Shown here: piece by piece, positions 6,895-14,641 of the stretch
How positions within the stretch are numbered: the first letter of the stretch is position 1
How the letters are laid out: every line of letters starts with the position of its first letter
NCBI GenBank assembly: GCA_964370205.1
Contig: CAYJIK010000028.1
Location: 1 to 23,565, forward strand
Origin: DAMCAP01 sp964370205
Lineage (GTDB): Bacteria; Bacillota; Clostridia; Oscillospirales; Ruminococcaceae
Direction: 5' to 3'
Length of the DNA stretch: 23,565 bases
Program-made: the position numbers and the translations under genes
Notes under the pieces: generated by a model
Seen by the model: the letters and a program-made list of their open reading frames with translations, nothing else
Told to the model about the DNA's origin: nothing
Databases searched by the model: none

Positions 6895-8163
6895 ATGTCT
6901 ACCGCTTTGAAAGAAACGAGAGTTGTACTTAGAAACGTGGGTAATATTGACCCTGTAAGCGCTAAGGAGTTTATGAGCGTGGGCGGTTATGCTTCGCTCA
7001 AAAAAGCACTCACAATGCCCTCTGAGGAAATTATCAGCGTCATAACCGCTTCAAAGCTCCGAGGCAGAGGAGGCGCAGGTTTCCCCACAGGGCTGAAGTG
7101 GTCGTTTGTAGCCAAGGAGAACAGCGACCAAAAATATGTCATCTGTAACGCCGATGAGGGCGAGCCGGGTACTAACAAGGACAGAGTTGTGCTAAGTGGC
7201 GACCCACACAGCGTATTTGAAGGTATGGCGATTGCGGCTAAAGCTATAGGTGCAGACAAAGGATACCTTTACCTGCGCTACGAATACCCCTACCTGTTCC
7301 CCGTCCTTGAAGCGGCACTGGCTGACGCAAGAGAAAACAACTGCCTTGGTGAGAATATCTTCGGCAGTGACTTTAGCTTTGATATTTCTATAGTGTCCGG
7401 CGGTGGTGCTTATATTTGCGGTGAGGAAACTGCGCTTATCGAGTCCATCGAGGGCAAGAGGGGCGAGCCGAGGTTTAAGCCGCCCTACCCGAGTGTGAAG
7501 GGGCTTTACGGTAAGCCTACTGTTGTGAACAACGTTGAGACGCTTGCGAATATCGCTGTCATACTGGACAAGGGCGCAGAGTGGTTTTCATCGTTGGGCG
7601 TGCCTACATGTACAGGCACAAAGGTGTTTACACTGTGTGGAAACGTAACAAAACGTGGTGTTTTCGAGTATCCAATGGGTACTAATCTCACCGATATCTT
7701 CAATGCCCACGGTGGAGTGAAGGACGGCAAGGACCTGCTCGGTTTCATGCTTGGCGGTCAGTCCGGCAACCTTTTAAGTCCCGACAAGATGGATATGCCG
7801 ATGGATATAGATAGCTGTAACGCCGCTGAGTCGGTGCTTGGTACAGGCACTATCATGGTTATGGACGACTTTTGCGATATACTTGATATCGTCGAAAACA
7901 TCATGTCCTTCTTTATCCACGAAAGTTGTGGAAAGTGTGCACCATGTCGTGAAGGCAACATCCGTATGTACGAGATAATACAGAAAATCAGAGCCGGTAA
8001 CGGCAGTGAAGACGACCTGCTTTTGCTTGAGGATTTAGCGGCAACCATGAACGTGGCGTCGCTGTGCGGACTGGGTCAAAACTCCTCTGTTGCTGTTATA
8101 ACAAGCCTGCATAACTTCCGTGATGTTTACACGAAGGCTATTCAAAGGGGGAAAAAAGTATGA
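6895..8163 (+). CDS. hydB: NuoF-like NAD(H)/FMN flavoprotein subunit of [FeFe]-hydrogenase, 422 aa
   Basis: Diaphorase subunit binding NAD(H), FMN and one [4Fe-4S] cluster. Visible motifs in order: GRGGAGFPTGLKW (FMN/NAD site), DEGEPGTNKDR, GAYICGEETALIESIEG, VVNNVETLANI, then CGKCAPCREG and a later LCGLG that supply the four cluster cysteines. It starts at ATG 6895, directly after the hydC-like stop, and its end overlaps the catalytic gene by ATGA at 8160, so translation is probably coupled. At 422 residues it is only the NuoF core. As I recall, the electron-bifurcating HydB type has an extra N-terminal [2Fe-2S] domain and a C-terminal two-cluster ferredoxin domain, reaching about 600 residues. 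That favours a simpler NADH-linked hydrogenase, though the extra domains could lie elsewhere. Confidence 0.95.
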   Translation: MSTALKETRVVLRNVGNIDPVSAKEFMSVGGYASLKKALTMPSEEIISVITASKLRGRGGAGFPTGLKWSFVAKENSDQKYVICNADEGEPGTNKDRVVLSGDPHSVFEGMAIAAKAIGADKGYLYLRYEYPYLFPVLEAALADARENNCLGENIFGSDFSFDISIVSGGGAYICGEETALIESIEGKRGEPRFKPPYPSVKGLYGKPTVVNNVETLANIAVILDKGAEWFSSLGVPTCTGTKVFTLCGNVTKRGVFEYPMGTNLTDIFNAHGGVKDGKDLLGFMLGGQSGNLLSPDKMDMPMDIDSCNAAESVLGTGTIMVMDDFCDILDIVENIMSFFIHESCGKCAPCREGNIRMYEIIQKIRAGNGSEDDLLLLEDLAATMNVASLCGLGQNSSVAVITSLHNFRDVYTKAIQRGKKV

Positions 8164-9884
8164 TAAACCTAAAGATAGACGGCTTAGATGTTTCGGTTAA
8201 GGAAGGGGCTACCATTCTGGACGCCGCAAAAGAGCTGAAACTTAGGATACCCACTCTATGTCACCACCCTGATCAGGATGTAAAGGCGAACTGTCGTATC
8301 TGCCTGGTAGAAGTGGAGGGATCTAAACTGCTCGTCCCTGCATGTTCCTATCCATGTTCGGACAATATGAGCATAAAAACTCACTCGCCTAAAGTGCGCA
8401 GAGCAAGAATGAACACGCTGGAACTTATACTGGCACGCCATGCGCAGGACTGTCTACACTGCGACCGTAGCGGTACATGTGAACTACAGCAGGTGTCGGA
8501 GGAGATGCACTTTATCAACAAACCCCGTTACCCCTTTGAAACACGCTTTGACGACATAGACGAGTCCTCCCCCTCCATCGTGCGAAACTCCAACAAGTGC
8601 ATAGCATGCGGTAGATGTCGGTACGTCTGTAGCGAAGTGCAGACAGTTTATGCACTATCCAAAGTCGGCAGAGGTTTCGAGGTGCGTTTTGCCCCTCCTT
8701 ACGGCAGGTCACTCGCCGAAAGTCCATGCATAAACTGCGGACAGTGCATACAGGCATGTCCCACAGGTGCACTTACTATCAAGGATGACACCCACAAAGT
8801 ATGGAACGGCATGGCGGACGAGAGCAAGCACGTAGTATGTCAGGTGGCGCCTGCTGTCCGCATTACGCTGGCGGAAGCGCTCGGCGAAGACCCCGGCACT
8901 GTCAGCACAGGTAGGCTGGTAACGGCACTAAAGATGGTGGGCTTTGACAAGGTGTTTGACACAAACTTCACCGCCGACCTTACCATAATGGAGGAGGGTA
9001 CGGAGCTTTTAAGCCGTGTGCAAAACGGTGGCACTCTGCCGATGATAACCTCCTGCTCGCCCGGTTGGATAAAGTTCTGCGAAACATATTACCCCGACCT
9101 GATACCGAACCTGTCCACCTGCAAGTCGCCACAGCAGATGTTCGGCGCAATACTTAAGACATATTATGCTGAAAAGATTGGCATGGAAGCTAAGGACATC
9201 ATGAGTGTGTCAGTCATGCCGTGTACAGCTAAGAAGTTCGAGGCAGCTCGTGAGGAGTTTAGCCATAATGGCATAGCGGATATTGACGTTGTTATAACCG
9301 TTCAGGAAGTTGCACGTATGATTCGCTCAGCAGGTATCGACTTTAAGACAATACCCGCATCAGAGTTTGACAATCCGTTCGGGACAGGTAGTGGCGCAGG
9401 CGAGATATTCGGCGCTACAGGCGGTGTTATGGAAGCGGCGCTTAGAACTGTCTACGAAGTGGTGACAGGTGAGGTGCTACAGGATATCGAGTTTACACAG
9501 GTGCGTGGCTTTGACGGTATCAAAGAAGCAACCGTCCAGGTCGGCGACCTTGCTGTGAATGTCTGCATAGCACATGGACTTGCGAATGCACGTAAAGTGT
9601 GTGAAATGATACAAAACGGCACAGCAAACTACCACTTTATCGAGATTATGGCGTGTCCCGGTGGATGTATCGGCGGCGGCGGTAACCCGATAAAGCTGTG
9701 GTCTAAGATGACGAAACGTCTTGACGCTACCTATGCTACCGACAAGGTTCTCCCGATAAGAAAGTCTCATCAGAACATGGCGGTCAGCAAGCTGTATGAC
9801 GAGTTCCTCGGTGAACCTAACGGCCATAAGTCACACGAGTTACTTCACACCCATTATGTGGATAGAAGTTATCTACTGAAATAG
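8160..9884 (+). CDS. hydA: Catalytic subunit of NAD-linked [FeFe]-hydrogenase, 574 aa
   Basis: Catalyses reversible proton reduction to H2 at an H-cluster. N-terminal [2Fe-2S] domain (Cys34, 45, 48, 62), His-ligated [4Fe-4S] site (His94, Cys98, 101, 107), two [4Fe-4S] ferredoxin motifs (CIACGRCRYVC from 147; CINCGQCIQAC), then the H-domain. H-cluster motifs are TSCSPGW (Cys299, Ser300), MPCTAKKFE (Cys355) and MACPGGCIGGGGNP (Cys499, Cys503). The modular make-up and length match the M3 class typified by Clostridium pasteurianum CpI. The second Cys of the usual TSCCPxW is Ser here; I believe this form also occurs in other NAD-linked trimeric enzymes. Last gene of the operon, overlapping hydB by 4 bases and followed by a GC-rich terminator. 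The maturation genes hydEFG are not in the window. Confidence 0.96.
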   Translation: MINLKIDGLDVSVKEGATILDAAKELKLRIPTLCHHPDQDVKANCRICLVEVEGSKLLVPACSYPCSDNMSIKTHSPKVRRARMNTLELILARHAQDCLHCDRSGTCELQQVSEEMHFINKPRYPFETRFDDIDESSPSIVRNSNKCIACGRCRYVCSEVQTVYALSKVGRGFEVRFAPPYGRSLAESPCINCGQCIQACPTGALTIKDDTHKVWNGMADESKHVVCQVAPAVRITLAEALGEDPGTVSTGRLVTALKMVGFDKVFDTNFTADLTIMEEGTELLSRVQNGGTLPMITSCSPGWIKFCETYYPDLIPNLSTCKSPQQMFGAILKTYYAEKIGMEAKDIMSVSVMPCTAKKFEAAREEFSHNGIADIDVVITVQEVARMIRSAGIDFKTIPASEFDNPFGTGSGAGEIFGATGGVMEAALRTVYEVVTGEVLQDIEFTQVRGFDGIKEATVQVGDLAVNVCIAHGLANARKVCEMIQNGTANYHFIEIMACPGGCIGGGGNPIKLWSKMTKRLDATYATDKVLPIRKSHQNMAVSKLYDEFLGEPNGHKSHELLHTHYVDRSYLLK

Positions 9885-9900
9885 GGATAACTTAGGCTAG

Positions 9901-9924
9901 GGGGGCGGTAAACCGCCCCTTTTG
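9901..9924 (+). terminator. Terminator of the hydrogenase operon
   Basis: GGGGCGG (9902-9908), loop TAAA, CCGCCCC (9913-9919) and TTTT, 17 bases past the hydA stop. The T-run is short but the stem is very strong. Confidence 0.8.
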
Positions 9925-10255
9925 CCATGAAAAGGTTTGACAACTTTTAGACGGTAAAAGACACAGGCAGATGTCCGGGTTTTCTGTGGAGATATGGTCG
10001 AGTGCTTGGGTCCGGAGGTAGCGGAAATAAGAACGTCGGGGCAGTAGCCGTGTCGGTGCTAGCACCGACTAACAAATAGAGGTCAGCCACTGGAGCTGAC
10101 CTCTATTTGTTTCCACCCCATGGGTGGACGGCTACTGCCCCGACGTTCTTATTTCCGCTACCGTATCCGGATGGTACACACAAAAATTACGCATGACACC
10201 ACCTACACCAATCCATAAACCTACACAATTTTCCGCTTTCCTCTCAAATTCCCCC
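9925..10255. other. Intergenic region holding palindromic element copy A
   Basis: No gene. Apart from the structured repeat at 10017-10162 I see nothing definite. TCCGGA lies just outside both arms (10011-10016 and 10166-10171). Confidence 0.5.
10017..10162 (+). repeat. Structured palindromic element, copy A (34-bp arms, three internal hairpins)
   Basis: The left arm 10017-10050 and right arm 10129-10162 are perfect reverse complements over 34 bp. Between them lie three hairpins: an 18-bp perfect palindrome GTCGGTGCTAGCACCGAC (10052-10069), a 17-bp stem AACAAATAGAGGTCAGC with loop CACTGGA (10071-10111), and CCACCC-CAT-GGGTGG (10113-10127). The whole can fold as a four-way junction in RNA or as a DNA cruciform. 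It encodes no protein. Relatives are at about 12001-12142 and 20955-21102. Confidence 0.9.
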
Positions 10256-10284
10256 TTGACAACACCATAAATCCATGTTATTAT
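10256..10284 (+). promoter_or_regulatory. Promoter of the lysine riboswitch-permease unit
   Basis: TTGACA (10256-10261), 17 bases, TATTAT (10279-10284), with TGT before the -10. Transcription would start near 10291, just before the riboswitch. Confidence 0.85.
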
Positions 10285-10299
10285 CCGACCATAATAAAA

Positions 10300-10435
10300 C
10301 TTAAAAGAGTTGATAGAGGCGCGATTGAGATTAGTAGTCAGTGGAGAAGACATTCTGTGAAACTGATGAAAGGTGATGTCGCCGAAGTGGTATATCGGGT
10401 ACGGTATATGCGCTGGTATAAGGGTTAACAGCTTT
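10300..10435 (+). promoter_or_regulatory. Lysine riboswitch (L-box) aptamer
   Basis: The conserved core of the lysine riboswitch is plain: GATAGAGGCGCGA at 10312-10324, AGTAGTC at 10333-10339, GATGAAAGGTGATGTCGCCGAAG from about 10365 to 10387, GCTGG at 10412-10416, and the closing P1 strand around GGTTAACAGCTTTT. It lies between a strong promoter and a terminator (10489-10514) directly upstream of an amino-acid permease. TAACAGC after the aptamer is complementary to GCTGTTA at about 10475-10482, which could form the alternative antiterminator. Expected behaviour: lysine binding favours the terminator and switches off permease synthesis. Confidence 0.95.
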
Positions 10436-10488
10436 TGTACTCCTACGAAAGTAGAGGAGCTATCGATGTTAGCCTGCTGTTATTTGTG

Positions 10489-10514
10489 GTTGCGTCGATG
10501 GACGCAACTTTTTT
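10489..10514 (+). terminator. Riboswitch-controlled terminator before the permease
   Basis: GTTGCGTC (10489-10496), loop GATG, GACGCAAC (10501-10508), then six T (10509-10514), 34 bases before the permease ATG. Confidence 0.93.
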
Positions 10515-10548
10515 GTTTTGTTAAATAATTTTAACAGGAGCAAGAAAA

Positions 10549-11952
10549 ATGGCAAACTCGATTGTACAAACAACGGCTAACACTACAGCCACACGAAGTG
10601 GTACAGGGGAACTCAGGCGAGAAATCGGACTTTTTGGAGGCGTGAATGTGCTCACAGGCATTATGGTGGGCAGTGGTATTTTCTACCTTGGCAGTTATGT
10701 GCTGATGAGAAGTGGTATGTCTATGGGGCTCGCACTGCTTGTGTGGGTTATCGGTGGCGGTATCACCATGCTAAACGGCCTGTGCTACGCCGAACTGGGC
10801 GCAATGATGCCCAAAGCAGGCGGTAGCTACATCTACCAAAGAGAGGCATACGGCAAGGGGACAGCTTTTGTAGGCGGACTTTCCAGCTTTATTCTCGGCA
10901 GTTGCGGCTCCACCGCAGGCCTTGCAATGGCACTTTCAGGAGCGATATCAACATTTGTACCGCTTTCTGACTTGCAGATCAGACTAATAGCGGTAGCGGC
11001 TGTAGTTCTGTTGACTATAGCTAACATCTACGGCGTAAAGCAAGGTTCCCTCATTCAGAACATTTTCACAGTCGGAAAACTGATACCGATAGCGCTCATA
11101 CTATTTGCCGGCATATTCCTGGGCACACAATCCCCCGACCTCACTACTGCTCCTGTTTCGACGAGCGGAGAGCCTACGTCACTTACTGCAATATTCGGCA
11201 TGATTGCCTTTGCGGCAGTTTCGACATTTTGGGCGTACGAAGGCTGGGGCAATTTAAACGGTATCGGCGAAGAGATCAAGAACCCAAAGAAGAACATACC
11301 CAGGGCAATTATCATATCAATAGGCTTTGTTACAGTACTGTATACGCTGTTTAACTATGCTCTTTACAAGGTTATCCCTTTTGAGCGAGTGTCCACTCTC
11401 ATCTCCGAAGAAAACTACTACCTCGGCACAGAAGCAGCAGGGATACTGTTCGGCAGTGTGGGGGCGGTGCTTATAGCGGTTTGTATGGTGGTGTCGATAT
11501 TCGGCTCGCTTAACGGTTGTGTGCTTGTGTTCCCTCGCTCTGCTTTGGCTATGGCAAGGGACGGAATGTTTCCAAAGAGCCTTTCCTCAGTCCATGATAG
11601 TTACGGTACACCGCATATTGCACTCATCGCACATATGGTCATCTCCGTCATGCTGATTTTCACTCGTGACCTCGGTCAACTTACTGCACTTGTAACCTTC
11701 TCGGGTATGATTTTCAACATACTCACCTTCTACTCGGTTATTGTCCTACGTAAGAAGCGTCCCGACCTTGAGCGTCCCTACAGAGCACACACTTGGATGG
11801 TATATGCCACTATCGCAATTACTGTCGGACTGCTGATAAACACAGCGGTAAGCGATACACAAACTTCTTTGATAAGCGTGGGGGTTATTGCGTTGTCTTA
11901 TGTGGTGTATAGGGTGCTGAACAGACGAAATGGTTCGGTGGATGTGAAGTAG
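10549..11952 (+). CDS. APC-superfamily amino acid permease, probably lysine uptake, 467 aa
   Basis: Polytopic membrane transporter of the amino acid-polyamine-organocation superfamily, nearest in feel to the LAT/SteT-like branch. The first helix carries the broken-helix motif VGSGIF at about residues 41-46. Next come CYAELGAMMPKAGGSYIYQREAYG (consensus for the TM3 region), a FWAYEGWGNLNGIGEEIKNPKKNIPRA segment typical of the family, and about twelve hydrophobic segments in all. The start at ATG 10549 follows an AGGAG ribosome site. It is the only gene behind the lysine riboswitch, so its substrate is most likely lysine, imported when the cell is short of it; that is inferred from regulation, not from the protein. 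No clear terminator follows; copy C of the palindromic element lies 48 bases downstream. Confidence 0.93.
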   Translation: MANSIVQTTANTTATRSGTGELRREIGLFGGVNVLTGIMVGSGIFYLGSYVLMRSGMSMGLALLVWVIGGGITMLNGLCYAELGAMMPKAGGSYIYQREAYGKGTAFVGGLSSFILGSCGSTAGLAMALSGAISTFVPLSDLQIRLIAVAAVVLLTIANIYGVKQGSLIQNIFTVGKLIPIALILFAGIFLGTQSPDLTTAPVSTSGEPTSLTAIFGMIAFAAVSTFWAYEGWGNLNGIGEEIKNPKKNIPRAIIISIGFVTVLYTLFNYALYKVIPFERVSTLISEENYYLGTEAAGILFGSVGAVLIAVCMVVSIFGSLNGCVLVFPRSALAMARDGMFPKSLSSVHDSYGTPHIALIAHMVISVMLIFTRDLGQLTALVTFSGMIFNILTFYSVIVLRKKRPDLERPYRAHTWMVYATIAITVGLLINTAVSDTQTSLISVGVIALSYVVYRVLNRRNGSVDVK

Positions 11953-12000
11953 GTTAGCATTGGTCAAAAATTTTTAGTTTTAATGCTCGAGCCTGTAGAT

Positions 12001-12142
12001 AGCGTGAACGAGACAGTCACAGGCAGTGGCCATGTCGGCTTGCGAGCCGACATGCAAAAGAAGGTCAGCTCATAATGGGCTGACCTTCTTTTGTTTGTGT
12101 TTCCAGACGGATCGCCACTGCCTGCGACCGGGTTGTTTCCGC
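12001..12142 (+). repeat. Structured palindromic element, copy C (partly decayed outer arms)
   Basis: Inner part of the arms is perfect: CAGGCAGTGGC (12020-12030) with GCCACTGCCTG (12114-12124). The outer part, about 12001-12019 with 12125-12142, still pairs at roughly half of its positions. Hairpin 1 is CATGTCGGCT-TGCG-AGCCGACATG (12031-12054). Hairpin 2 pairs 12055-12071 with 12077-12093 (AAGAAGGTCAGC type, one G-T wobble). The third hairpin is degenerate. Same plan and length as copies A and B. Confidence 0.82.
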
Positions 12143-12237
12143 AATCGTCCGGCGGCAGACAACACAAACACTAAGCAATCCCCTACCCCACTGTGCAAAA
12201 ATCTACACGCTCACTGACGCCATACAACAAAAACCCT

Positions 12238-12266
12238 TTGAAAAGTATACCGACCTGTGGTACAAT
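12238..12266 (+). promoter_or_regulatory. Promoter of tex
   Basis: TTGAAA (12238-12243), 17 bases, TACAAT (12261-12266), with TGG before the -10 (extended -10). Confidence 0.75.
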
Positions 12267-12300
12267 ACAGTAAAAATATTAGAGCAACAAAGAGGTGCAC

Positions 12301-14430
12301 ATGGACTACTCAAAGATAATAGCCACACAATTTGATTTAAAGGAATCACATTTAGCAAACATAATAAAGCTGATAGACGAAGGCAACACTTTACCCTTTA
12401 TTGCAAGATACCGTAAGGAGCTGACAGGCTCTATCGACGATCAAGTACTACGTGCGGTTGCCGACCGACTGGAGTATCTGCGTGGACTGGACAAGCGTAA
12501 GGAAGAGGTAATTGCCGCCATTGAAGCGCAGGACAAGCTTACCGATGAGCTAAAAACGCAGATAGAAGCGGCGCAAACTCTCACCGCACTCGAAGACCTA
12601 TATATGCCATACAAAAAACGCCGCACCACCAGGGGCGGTGTCGCCCGTGAGCGTGGACTTGAACCACTCGCAACAGCTATACTTGAAGCTAAGGTTGGCG
12701 ACGATGCGCTGACACTGTCCGAAGCGTTTATTGACAGTGAAAAAGGTGTGGAAACCGCCGAAGATGCGCTTGCAGGCGCACTTGACATTATAGCAGAAGA
12801 CCTGTCTGTAGACGCCGCTTTGCGAGATCGCCTGCGTAACGCTTTGGCGCAAAACGCCCTACTGAAAAGTTCCGCAAAGAAGGAAGAGGACAGCGTTTAC
12901 CGCCTATACTACGATTTTAGTGAAGCTGTTAAAAAGCTACCTGCCCACCGCATACTCGCCGTAAACCGAGGCGAAGCGGAGGACTTCCTAAAGGTGGATA
13001 TCGAGATAGAGGACGACGGTATGCTCGGGTTAATCTACCACCATATATCACTGGGGGCAAGATACCTCAAAGAAGTAATCCGCACCGCCTGTGACGACAG
13101 CTACGGAAGGCTCATCTTCCCATCTCTGGAGCGTGAACTGCGTACCACCCTCACCGACAGAGCGGCCGAAGCCGCTATAACCAGCTTTGGTGAAAACTTA
13201 AAAAACCTGCTGATGGGGCCTCCTGTCCGTGGGAGTGTGACGCTCGGGGTGGACCCTGCCTACAGAACAGGCTGTAAACTTGCGGTGGTGGACAGCACGT
13301 CGAAGGTGCTTGAAACAGGTGTGATTTATCCAACACCCCCGGCCAACAAAAAAGTCGAAGCCGCTAAAACAGTGTCAGCACTCATAAAAAAGTACGGTGT
13401 TACCAAGATAGCAATTGGTAACGGTACCGCCTCACGTGAGACAGAAGCATTTATTGCAGAGGTGCTCCGTGACTTTGACGGTGTGCAGTATATGGTAGTG
13501 AACGAGGCTGGTGCGTCGGTCTACTCCGCTTCAAAGCTTGCGGCGGAAGAATTCCCCACCTTTGACGTATCGCTCCGCTCCGCTGTGTCCATTGCACGCC
13601 GAATGCAAGACCCACTTGCGGAACTGGTGAAAATTCCGCCCGAAGCTATCGGTGTTGGACAGTATCAACACGACATGCCACAGTCACGGCTTTCTCATAC
13701 ACTTGACGGTGTTGTCGAGGACTGTGTTAACGCTGTCGGAGTAGACCTCAACACGGCGTCATGGCCGCTTCTTGCGAGGGTTTCCGGCGTAGGGCCTGCG
13801 CTTGCAAAGAATATCGTTGCGTACCGTGATGAAAACGGCGTATTCTCCGAACGTAAACAGCTACTCAAAATTCCACGACTGGGCAAGAAGGCATACGAGC
13901 AGTGCGCAGGCTTCCTACGTATACCCGGCGGTAAAAACCCACTGGACAACACCGCCGTTCACCCCGAGTCATATAGTGCGGCAATGGCACTACTCGAGAG
14001 ACTTGGCGTAACTGTCGGCGAACTGACAGCAGGCGGTGTGCAGACAATAAAGGTAGACAGCGAGATATCGTCCGCTCTGGGCGTCGGACTACCCACGCTT
14101 TTAGACATAGCGGAAGAACTAAAAAAGCCCGGCCGTGACCCACGTGACGAACTACCTCCACCGCTACTACGTGAGGACGTGCTCACTGTAAGCGACCTAA
14201 AACCCGACATGGAGCTAACAGGCACAGTACGAAATGTCATAGACTTCGGCGCATTTGTTGACATCGGTGTACACGAGGACGGGCTTGTACACATCTCCCA
14301 GCTTGCGGACAAATTTATAAAGCACCCCTCCGACGTTGTAAAGGTTGGGGACATTGTAAAGGTTCGTGTGCTGGAGGTGGACGAAAAACGGGGACGAATA
14401 TCGCTGACAATGAAGCCAAAGAAGGGGTAG
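12301..14430 (+). CDS. tex: Tex-family RNA-binding transcription accessory protein, 709 aa
   Basis: Full-length Tex protein. N-terminal helical Tex region with the hallmark GNTLPFIARYRKE and EDLYMPYKKRR segments; a YqgF/RNase H-like domain from about residue 312 (GVDPAYRTGCKLAVVD ... IAIGNGTASRETE ... VNEAGASVYSASK); helix-hairpin-helix region from about 487 (VSGVGPALAKNIVAYRDENG ... LLKIPRLGKKAYEQCAGFLRI); C-terminal S1 RNA-binding domain from about 636 (GTVRNVIDFGAFVDIGVHEDGLVHISQL). It binds nucleic acid and is thought to act on transcription or RNA handling. ATG 12301 is preferred over the in-frame GTG at 12295, since that codon overlaps the GAGG ribosome site. Own promoter, extended -10 type. 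Only a weak hairpin overlaps the stop codon region. Confidence 0.97.
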   Translation: MDYSKIIATQFDLKESHLANIIKLIDEGNTLPFIARYRKELTGSIDDQVLRAVADRLEYLRGLDKRKEEVIAAIEAQDKLTDELKTQIEAAQTLTALEDLYMPYKKRRTTRGGVARERGLEPLATAILEAKVGDDALTLSEAFIDSEKGVETAEDALAGALDIIAEDLSVDAALRDRLRNALAQNALLKSSAKKEEDSVYRLYYDFSEAVKKLPAHRILAVNRGEAEDFLKVDIEIEDDGMLGLIYHHISLGARYLKEVIRTACDDSYGRLIFPSLERELRTTLTDRAAEAAITSFGENLKNLLMGPPVRGSVTLGVDPAYRTGCKLAVVDSTSKVLETGVIYPTPPANKKVEAAKTVSALIKKYGVTKIAIGNGTASRETEAFIAEVLRDFDGVQYMVVNEAGASVYSASKLAAEEFPTFDVSLRSAVSIARRMQDPLAELVKIPPEAIGVGQYQHDMPQSRLSHTLDGVVEDCVNAVGVDLNTASWPLLARVSGVGPALAKNIVAYRDENGVFSERKQLLKIPRLGKKAYEQCAGFLRIPGGKNPLDNTAVHPESYSAAMALLERLGVTVGELTAGGVQTIKVDSEISSALGVGLPTLLDIAEELKKPGRDPRDELPPPLLREDVLTVSDLKPDMELTGTVRNVIDFGAFVDIGVHEDGLVHISQLADKFIKHPSDVVKVGDIVKVRVLEVDEKRGRISLTMKPKKG

Positions 14431-14440
14431 TACCCATTTT
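14424..14440 (+). terminator. Weak candidate terminator of tex
   Basis: GGG-tagta-CCC followed by ATTTTT, overlapping the tex stop codon. The stem is too short to be sure. Confidence 0.3.
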
Positions 14441-14454
14441 TGCCGGAAAGACAC

Positions 14455-14484
14455 TATTAGTTTCACTGACTATGCAAACTAATA
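14455..14484. repeat. 9-bp inverted repeat between tex and mntP
   Basis: TATTAGTTT (14455-14463) and AAACTAATA (14476-14484) pair perfectly around a 12-base loop. There is no T-run after it, so it is not an ordinary terminator. It might be an operator or a processed 3' end. Confidence 0.4.
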
Positions 14485-14553
14485 TCACCCCAATGCCTAC
14501 ATTATGAAAAACAGTCGAAATACAGTATTTTTTTATAGATTTTCTCATTTTGC

Positions 14554-14564
14554 TGTGGTACAAT
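14554..14564 (+). promoter_or_regulatory. Extended -10 promoter of mntP
   Basis: TGTGG-TACAAT (14554-14564). There is no good -35 hexamer 17 bases upstream (TAGATT), so the extended -10 and the AT-rich upstream sequence would have to carry the promoter. No yybP-ykoY type manganese riboswitch was found in the leader. Confidence 0.5.
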
Positions 14565-14641
14565 ATTAAAGTTGCTTTTGGAGCAGGATAGAAACAATCA
14601 AAATAGCAGCATATTAAAGATAATAGGATTGGAAAAAGCAA

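Larger units (their letters stand above)
11953..12300. other. Intergenic region between permease and tex
   Basis: 348 bases without a gene. It holds palindromic element copy C and, at its end, the tex promoter. No intrinsic terminator with a good T-run was seen for the permease. Confidence 0.5.

Noticed and set aside
10011..10171. TCCGGA on both sides of palindromic copy A as a target-site duplication
   Set aside because: TCCGGA is itself palindromic, is spaced unequally from the arms and is not seen around copies B and C.
12441..12852. Long minus-strand frames inside tex
   Set aside because: They are shadows of a well-supported coding gene, with no ribosome sites and Ser-rich nonsense composition.
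14565..14641. Manganese (yybP-ykoY) riboswitch before mntP
   Set aside because: The leader is short and AT-rich, with none of the conserved loops of that class.
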